From Paenibacillus sp. HB172176 (GTDB taxonomy: Bacteria; Bacillota; Bacilli; Paenibacillales; Paenibacillaceae), in assembly GCF_011947265.1 (NCBI RefSeq), contig NZ_JAATHD010000030.1:11601-69525 (forward strand): DNA of 57,925 bases, in the 5' to 3' direction. The notes under the pieces are model-generated. The model ran no database searches and was not told where the DNA came from. It worked only from the letters and a program-made list of their open reading frames with translations. Below, piece after piece: positions 52,803-57,925 of the stretch. The position numbers and the translations under genes were made by a program. The stretch's first letter is position 1; every line of letters begins with the position of its first letter.

Positions 52803-54227
52803 TTATTCGCCTTGCGCCATGATGAAGAGCAGCTTGCGAGAATGCTTCTCTGCCGGCGCGTGACTGGAACGCCGCAAACCGGGAATCCAGATCAATCTGT
52901 CCTCCGCGTCAAACACAAGCGGGTAGAATTCGCGCTTGGACGGCGCAATCTTCTCGTCAACGAACATATCTTGCACTTTTTTCGACCCATTTAATCCTAA
53001 AACGTGAATTCTGTCTCCCCGTCTCCGATTCCGCACCATGAGCGGATATGTAAGCTCGTCGGCATCGAAGCAAGCCTCAAAGCGCGTGCCGGGCTTGCAA
53101 GGGAGCTGCTGCTCCGACCAGATGAACTGGAGCCTCCAGCCTCCGGGCAGTTCCCGAAGCTGTGAATCGCCCTTCTGGATCTCGTAAGCGTATGACCCCG
53201 ATACTGCCAATTCCGCCTTCCCGTCTTCTGGATTCGAAGCTTTCTTAAGCCAATGCATAGTCTCGTATTCCCGAACGCAGCGTACGCCTGATCCAACATC
53301 CAGCCTCCAGGTGGAGACTGCGTCGTCCGATGCGGCAAGACGCATCGTCTCAATGCCTTCAAAGGATAATATTTCCGTATCGGGCGAAAGATAACTTAAT
53401 ATTAATTTAATCAATCTCCTTTGTAAAGCGACATGAAGGCGATGCAGCTCTGCACAGCGGATTGTGTATTGCCTGCCGCTGACGAGAACCAAATGCTCGA
53501 ATTTCTCCCTGACTTGCCGGTTCAGCCAATCATCCTCCGCACCCGCCACCTCCGCCAAACGCTGCAGAGAAAGAGAAAACTGAGGATTATACTGTTCAAG
53601 ATACGGCAGAACCTCCATGCGAATCGTATTGCGGAAGTAATGGCGCTTCAGATTGCTGCTGTCTACGCAGTAGGGAACGCCGTGCTCTTCGCAATAATCG
53701 ATAAGGTCCGTCTTGTTCATACGCAGCAAGGGTCGAAGGAGTTCCATGTTTTTCTCGCGGCGGCGGCCGGTCATCCCGGATAAGCCGGACAAGCCCGCGC
53801 CCCTGATCAGATGCATGAGCACAGTCTCCGCCTGATCATCCGCATGATGCGCGAGCGCAATGCGGGATGCGCCATGGCGGGCGGCCGTCTCATGCAGGAA
53901 CGCATACCGCTTCTCCCTCGCTGCCGCCTGAGCGTTCAACCGATTTTCTTCTATGTAGGTTACCAGATCAAGCTCTGCAATCTCACAATGAATCCCCAGC
54001 CGGTCCGTATACCGGCGAACAACCGCTTGCTCGGCGGCGGATTCCTCGGGACGGAATCCATGGTTCACATGAGCGGCAACCAAGGTTAACCGCTGCGGCC
54101 GGGCAAGAATGCTCAGCATATGAAGCAAGGCCATGGAATCCGGGCCTCCGGACACCGCGATCACAATCGTGTCTCCGGCGTCCCACAGCTTCTCGCGCGC
54201 CGCTTCCTCCGCTATCTGCTCCAACAT
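52803..54227 (-). CDS. tilS: tRNA(Ile)-lysidine synthetase
   Basis: A 474-residue enzyme that attaches lysine to C34 of the AUA-reading tRNA-Ile, essential for decoding. It has the N-type ATP pyrophosphatase loop IVIAVSGGPDSMALLHML, AHVNHGFRPEESA, ALAHHADDQAETVLMHLIRGAG and YCVDSSNLKRHYFRNTIR, plus TilS C-terminal domains. I chose ATG 54227: the PP-loop starts 25 residues later as in relatives. The in-frame extension up to 54599 lies antisense-free but inside the yabT coding region and has unlike composition. The gene is 57 bp downstream of yabT. Confidence 0.95.
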   Translation of the reverse strand: MLEQIAEEAAREKLWDAGDTIVIAVSGGPDSMALLHMLSILARPQRLTLVAAHVNHGFRPEESAAEQAVVRRYTDRLGIHCEIAELDLVTYIEENRLNAQAAAREKRYAFLHETAARHGASRIALAHHADDQAETVLMHLIRGAGLSGLSGMTGRRREKNMELLRPLLRMNKTDLIDYCEEHGVPYCVDSSNLKRHYFRNTIRMEVLPYLEQYNPQFSLSLQRLAEVAGAEDDWLNRQVREKFEHLVLVSGRQYTIRCAELHRLHVALQRRLIKLILSYLSPDTEILSFEGIETMRLAASDDAVSTWRLDVGSGVRCVREYETMHWLKKASNPEDGKAELAVSGSYAYEIQKGDSQLRELPGGWRLQFIWSEQQLPCKPGTRFEACFDADELTYPLMVRNRRRGDRIHVLGLNGSKKVQDMFVDEKIAPSKREFYPLVFDAEDRLIWIPGLRRSSHAPAEKHSRKLLFIMAQGE

Positions 54228-54283
54228 CGATCTCTTCCCGCTTCTCAGGGGCCTTCGCCTCCGTTCCTTCTCTGCTGCCGCTG

Positions 54284-55213
54284 TCACAGCATGATGCTGA
54301 CGAGCCAAACAATCGATACCGCAAGCAGCGCTCCGGTCGCTGCGACCAGGCCCTTCAGCCAGGACGGCGTTGCCGAGGCATGCGGCACGCTGCGACGATG
54401 CATAAGCGAGCGCCATGACTCCGCTCCTTCCGCCGCATCCGGGAAGCTCCCGGCGAAGGCTTGCTTCAACCATGGCAGCGACGCCTTCAGGCTCTGGCAG
54501 CCCTCCGCGATGCGCAGCAGCTCCTCCGCCGATCGATTCTGCGGTATAAGATCTTTCGTGAGCTGATACAGCTTCTTCCCTTCGTGAATCTGGATGCAAA
54601 GCACGCCGAACGAGAACAGATCATACCTCGGATCGGCCGAGCGGGAGCCTGAGTTCCAGTAGCCTCTGTCGTAGATCTCGGTGAATTGGCGGATGCTCTT
54701 GCCAATGGATGTCGCCCCGCCGAAGTCGACCAGCTCCACATGCCCGTAATCGGCGACAAGAACATTCTCCATCTTCAGATCTCCGAACACCCAACCGGCC
54801 TTATGCAGCCCCGCCAGCTTGTTCAGCAAATTCAAGCCGACGAGCGGAAACCATTCAAGGCCATGCTCCTGCAGATAGCCCGCGAGAGTCGTTCCGCGAA
54901 TATAGCGCATTGTGTAGAAGGATAGCTCCTTGCCGTCTTCTACGACCAAATCGTCCACATCGTGGAGGAAGCATTCCCTTCCTCCGCTCTGCCGCTGCTG
55001 CCTGGCCATCGCTTTCAGCACATTAATCTCCGATTGCAGATCGACCGCATCGATGCCTATCTTCATCGCTAACCATTCCCGGTCATTCTGAACCAGATAG
55101 ACCTTGCCGTTAGCGCCTTCGCCGAGCAACCGCTCTACGCGGTATCTGCCCTGCCTCCACTTACCTGTTACCACACTGCCGGGACGAAGCTCGAATTTAA
55201 ACGACGTAGTCAC
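54284..55213 (-). CDS. yabT: YabT-like Ser/Thr protein kinase with C-terminal membrane anchor
   Basis: A 309-residue Hanks-type kinase. Gly-rich loop LLGEGANGKVYLV, Lys in LAMKIG, catalytic loop WVFGDLKMENVLV, and the metal-binding DFGGAT. The usual HRD is FGD: the catalytic Asp, Lys and Asn remain. A C-terminal helix (about 288-307, LVAATGALLAVSIVWLVSIML) anchors it. Position between yabS and tilS matches B. subtilis yabT, a sporulation-associated kinase active on DNA-binding and recombination proteins. The GTG start overlaps the end of yabS by 17 bp, so the two are coupled. Confidence 0.88.
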   Translation of the reverse strand: MTTSFKFELRPGSVVTGKWRQGRYRVERLLGEGANGKVYLVQNDREWLAMKIGIDAVDLQSEINVLKAMARQQRQSGGRECFLHDVDDLVVEDGKELSFYTMRYIRGTTLAGYLQEHGLEWFPLVGLNLLNKLAGLHKAGWVFGDLKMENVLVADYGHVELVDFGGATSIGKSIRQFTEIYDRGYWNSGSRSADPRYDLFSFGVLCIQIHEGKKLYQLTKDLIPQNRSAEELLRIAEGCQSLKASLPWLKQAFAGSFPDAAEGAESWRSLMHRRSVPHASATPSWLKGLVAATGALLAVSIVWLVSIML

Positions 55214-55934
55214 CCATCATCCCATCCGTTCCTTGTCTGCTCTTCCTGGCGGCACCTGCCGCAGAGCCATGACGATAATAGTCAATCACCCGCATTATCG
55301 CAGGTCCCGTCGGCGTTGTACCCCCGATCTGAAGGCTCGGGAAGATCGCATGCACGCCGCCGAGATGATCCGTCCAGGGAAGATCAAGCGCGCTGTCATC
55401 CCCGTACCTGGAGCCGGGAAAGTGAAAGACGGCAATCTCGCTTTTCCCTTGTCTTGCCTGCAGGCTGAGCATAAGATCGCGAATCGTCTCCTCCACCGCG
55501 GCAAGCTTCGGCTTCATGCTTGCGCTGGCGTCGATCAGGAGCGCGACCTGCAAGCCCTGCGATTCGCTCAGCTCGTCGATTACCTGCACCACCTCGCCCC
55601 GCTTGTCCGGAGGCAGCGCTTCGATCGAGCCGTTGCCGAGCACCTGCTTCAATTCCTTCTGCACCGCCGTCTGAATCGTCTGTACAACCGTCTTGCGCGT
55701 CATCATCTGCACCGTCTGCGACAGCTGCCTCATCGACACCAGTCTGGATATGCCGCCTCCCGCTCGCGCAATCTCTTCAATCTCCGCCGCGCCAAGCTCG
55801 CCGACATCCCCATGATCGAGAATGCCCGCCACATTCACCGCAATGCCTTCGGCCTGCGCGTGCGCCGCCGCCACAACCGGACTCATGCCGACATTCGAGC
55901 AGCCGTCCGTAATTAATAGAATCTGCTTCATCAT
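55197..55934 (-). CDS. yabS: YabS-like von Willebrand factor A domain protein
   Basis: A 245-residue cytoplasmic protein. It starts KQILLITDGCSNVGMSP and has a MIDAS metal site LLIDASASMKPK (DxSxS), with GGTTPTGPAIMRVID later. Long helices lie between the two halves (about 85-125). The yabS-yabT pair occurs in endospore formers beside tilS, and yabS is transcribed in sporulation in B. subtilis. ATG has GGAGGG seven bases upstream. The partner kinase gene overlaps its end. Exact function unknown. Confidence 0.85.
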   Translation of the reverse strand: MMKQILLITDGCSNVGMSPVVAAAHAQAEGIAVNVAGILDHGDVGELGAAEIEEIARAGGGISRLVSMRQLSQTVQMMTRKTVVQTIQTAVQKELKQVLGNGSIEALPPDKRGEVVQVIDELSESQGLQVALLIDASASMKPKLAAVEETIRDLMLSLQARQGKSEIAVFHFPGSRYGDDSALDLPWTDHLGGVHAIFPSLQIGGTTPTGPAIMRVIDYYRHGSAAGAARKSRQGTDGMMGDYVV

Positions 55935-56344
55935 TGTTATCCCTCCGCTTGTCTCAAAGCCTTTCTATCAGCTTTGCCCTTTTCCGGAGAGATAAACTAG
56001 CATCTTGCAAAAACACATGACATTCAACTGAAGCGTCATCGTTACTCATTGCACGCTCTAAGCTTGAACAAACTTACGATCTAAACGATGCTATTATACC
56101 ATAGTATATTCGACTCCATGCGAGCATTTCCCATACTAATGAAGAAAGAGACCTTTAACTCTGAATAGTTGACTGGAAATGAAATCAACCCTTGGAATAA
56201 TTTTTAGTACGCTTTGTTTATTTTTAATGTGTACTTTGACTTGACTGTTGTAAAACTAATTGTAGTTCGTGATTATCGTTTTACAAATATTGATTCAATA
56301 GAGAGTGCTTGCAATTTTGAACCATGAAGGTGAGATGCGGTTAT
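55935..56344. other. Divergent intergenic region between yabS and deacetylase gene
   Basis: AT-rich and without a gene. A TATAAT on the minus strand (ATTATA at 56093-56098) could be a yabS -10, but no good -35 is seen. A perfect 8-bp inverted repeat, TGTAAAAC (56249-56256) and GTTTTACA (56278-56285), lies about 60-95 bp before the plus-strand gene and is a candidate operator. Confidence 0.45.
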
Positions 56345-57814
56345 ATGAAGCTTCGCAATTGGTCAGCGTTACTCACAGCAGCAGCGCTTCTGCTGCTAGT
56401 ATCGGCGTTGCTGGCGGGCTGCAGCATAGAAGCTCTTCTCGGAAACTCCTCGCAGGAGCTCCAGCCTGACCGCACGTCGACGAATTCCCCGGAAGTGCGG
56501 CGGGGCGATGAGAAAAGCCTTGCCATACCGTTGGTCTACACAACGAGAAGAGCCTTGTCATTAACCTTCAACGGAATGGCGGAAAAAGAGACAATGACAA
56601 TGCTGCTCGATGAGCTCGATCGAGAACAGATCAAGGCAACCTTCTTCCTGCCCGGCATGAGAGTCGCGGAAGAACCGGATATCGCCCAAGCCATCTCTGA
56701 GCGTGGCCATGAAATCGAGAGCAATACGTTAAACGGTGGAGATGTGGACGGTCTCCCATACAGCGAGATTGACAAGGAAGTGCGACTCGGCAATGAGGTC
56801 ATCAAGAAGCAAACGGGCATTGAGCCGAAATACGTCAGAACAAAATCGGCGATGATGGTTGACGATCTGCGCTATGCCGCCGCAAGCCAAGGCATGGAAG
56901 CGGTCGTCGGCTCCAGCCTGTTCCTGCATAATTGGCAAGGGGAATCCGAACTGGAGAAGCAGCATTATGTGCGCAAATATATAAATCGCGGCGGAATTAT
57001 TGCGATCGATTTGGCGGAAAATAATACTCTGATGGAGGATATCGACCTGCTTGCAGCGGCCGCGGATTCGACCGGTTATACTTTCGTCCATCTCCAGGAT
57101 CTAATTCAAAACGGCGGCATACGAAAGCCGCTGGAGGAAATCGACGGCTATGACGCAGCCCGGTACAACCCGGATATCTCGGGGGATAGCTTCCGTCTCA
57201 TTACGAAGGAAGAAACTGACAAGAAGGAAGTCGCGCTGACATTCGATGATTGGGGCTCCGATGAAACGATTACGAAAATCCTGGACTTACTGGAACGCTA
57301 TAGCATTAAAGCCTCCTTCTTCCTGAGGGCCGACGGTGTGGAGAAAAACCCGAATTTGGCCAGAGCAATTGCCGAAGAGGAACATGATGTCGGCAATCAT
57401 ACCTACTCCCATCCCGTCATTACGAATCTGACGACCGAACAGCTGCAGGAGGAAATCGTGAAGGCCCATCGCGTCATAACCGAGGCGATTCAGCAAGGGC
57501 CTTCGATGATGTTCCGGCCTCCCACCGGGGAATTCGATGATCATACGCTGCATGTCATTAGCGCGACAGGCTACAAGAAGATCGTCATCTTCGATGTCAT
57601 TCCTTCGGATTATGAACGGGATCGCAGCGCACAGAATATTGTCGCTTCGACGTTGGAGCAAACGAGGAGCGGCAGCATCATTCTGCTTCATCTGCTTGAT
57701 GACACGAATACGATTGAAGCCTTGCCCGGCATTATAGAAGGCTTGCAAGCAAAGGGCTTTCAATTCAAAAGCGTATCGGATATGGAAGCGGCTCTGAATC
57801 AGGATCAGCAATAA
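56345..57814 (+). CDS. Lipoprotein with two polysaccharide-deacetylase (NodB) domains, the first degenerate
   Basis: A 489-residue exported protein. Signal peptide with lipobox LLAGC (Cys near residue 25). The N-terminal NodB-like domain (about 60-240) begins RALSLTFNGMAEKET, where the catalytic TFDD is TFNG, and has GHEIESNTLNG in place of the H-x3-H motif. The second domain (about 290-480) has ALTFDDWGSDET, VGNHTYSHPV, FRPPTGEFDD and GSIILLHL, so it keeps the catalytic Asp pair and His pair. It probably removes N-acetyl groups from peptidoglycan or another wall glycan. ATG 56345 has AAGGTGAG about ten bases upstream; ATG 56324 has none. Confidence 0.88.
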   Translation: MKLRNWSALLTAAALLLLVSALLAGCSIEALLGNSSQELQPDRTSTNSPEVRRGDEKSLAIPLVYTTRRALSLTFNGMAEKETMTMLLDELDREQIKATFFLPGMRVAEEPDIAQAISERGHEIESNTLNGGDVDGLPYSEIDKEVRLGNEVIKKQTGIEPKYVRTKSAMMVDDLRYAAASQGMEAVVGSSLFLHNWQGESELEKQHYVRKYINRGGIIAIDLAENNTLMEDIDLLAAAADSTGYTFVHLQDLIQNGGIRKPLEEIDGYDAARYNPDISGDSFRLITKEETDKKEVALTFDDWGSDETITKILDLLERYSIKASFFLRADGVEKNPNLARAIAEEEHDVGNHTYSHPVITNLTTEQLQEEIVKAHRVITEAIQQGPSMMFRPPTGEFDDHTLHVISATGYKKIVIFDVIPSDYERDRSAQNIVASTLEQTRSGSIILLHLLDDTNTIEALPGIIEGLQAKGFQFKSVSDMEAALNQDQQ

Positions 57815-57925
57815 ACGGAGGATGTGAGGCAACTGGACAGTGAAAAGTTCTCGTCAAAAAATGGACACATGGTAAAACAACCCAATCAAGCGAATCTGTG
57901 ATATCCTTACGGTTCCTACGCCGGA
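57815..57925. other. Right-edge sequence after the deacetylase gene
   Basis: These 111 bp contain a GGAGG and a 26-codon frame from GTG 57824, but no recognisable gene or terminator. Confidence 0.3.

Noticed and set aside
54228..54599. 124-residue N-terminal extension of TilS
   Set aside because: It overlaps the yabT coding region, lacks family similarity, and ATG 54227 is correctly placed before the PP-loop.
56005..56020. Single family-A-like motif (CTTGCAAAAACACATG)
   Set aside because: No second copy at 50-51 bp and no inverted pair; likely chance or too decayed to call. A similar weak match near 2211 was dropped for the same reason.
57824..57901. 26-codon frame with GGAGG upstream at the right edge
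   Set aside because: Too short, poor spacing of the ribosome-binding site, and no recognisable product.

Overview
The window looks like chromosomal DNA of a Paenibacillus-type Firmicute (Bacillales, Paenibacillaceae). Three things point there. The right half repeats, on the minus strand, the order known from Bacillus subtilis: yabS-yabT-tilS-hpt-ftsH-coaX-hslO-yacD-like foldase-cysK-pabB-pabA-pabC-folP-folB-folK-yazB-like-dusB-lysS. There is a YesM/YesN two-component system beside a sugar ABC transporter that has no ATPase gene. There are also S-layer-homology and InlB-type repeat surface proteins. Shine-Dalgarno sequences are strong (AGGAGG) and GTG/TTG starts are frequent, as in that group. 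No rRNA, tRNA, CRISPR array or intact insertion sequence was seen.

Layout. (1) 1-2068, minus: 5' part of a secreted protein with near-identical 399-bp tandem InlB B-repeats; its C-terminus lies outside the window. (2) 2258-4126, minus: a small PD-(D/E)XK-like protein and an AlbA_2/HATPase protein whose N-terminus is missing at the junction with the next block. (3) 4101-16875, minus: a Wzx/Wzy-type exopolysaccharide locus. A conserved, moderate-GC half holds Wzz-like, BY-kinase, CapD/EpsC-like dehydratase, anchored protein and GalU. A strikingly AT-rich cassette holds phosphoglycosyl transferase, GT2, GT4, nucleotidyltransferase/kinase fusion, P-loop protein, Wzy, Wzx and acetyltransferase. 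(4) 17035-19215, minus: an SLH-domain surface protein. (5) 19728-31632, plus: sensor kinase, AraC-type regulator, lipoprotein, two permeases and a 1438-residue GH42-like multidomain enzyme, forming an extracellular glycan sensing/uptake/degradation locus. (6) 31800-41491, minus: lysS, greA, dusB, a small XRE regulator and the folate/pABA operon. (7) 41689-49039, minus: cysK, then prsA-like, hslO, coaX and nadCBA. (8) 50101-55934, minus: ftsH, hpt, tilS, and the yabT kinase and yabS von Willebrand-A gene. (9) 56345-57814, plus: a lipoprotein with two polysaccharide-deacetylase domains, where B. subtilis has spoIIE upstream of yabS.

The most unusual signal is non-coding. Three intergenic elements (37491-37669, 39483-39668, 49566-49744) share one architecture but different sequences. 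Each has two direct copies of a short motif with a period of about 50-51 bp, followed by two inverted copies with the same period. A fourth, half-size copy of the second family lies at 49389-49460. Two of the three full elements sit inside the pab/fol operon and are probably transcribed. I do not recognise them as a named family.

Other points of note: a 15-bp motif shared upstream of the solute-binding lipoprotein and the GH42-like gene (candidate YesN-type operator), two carbohydrate-binding modules nested inside the GH42-like barrel, an unusually large extracytoplasmic loop in the second permease, low-complexity additions in PabC and FolK, and two perfect back-to-back hairpins between nadA and nadB.
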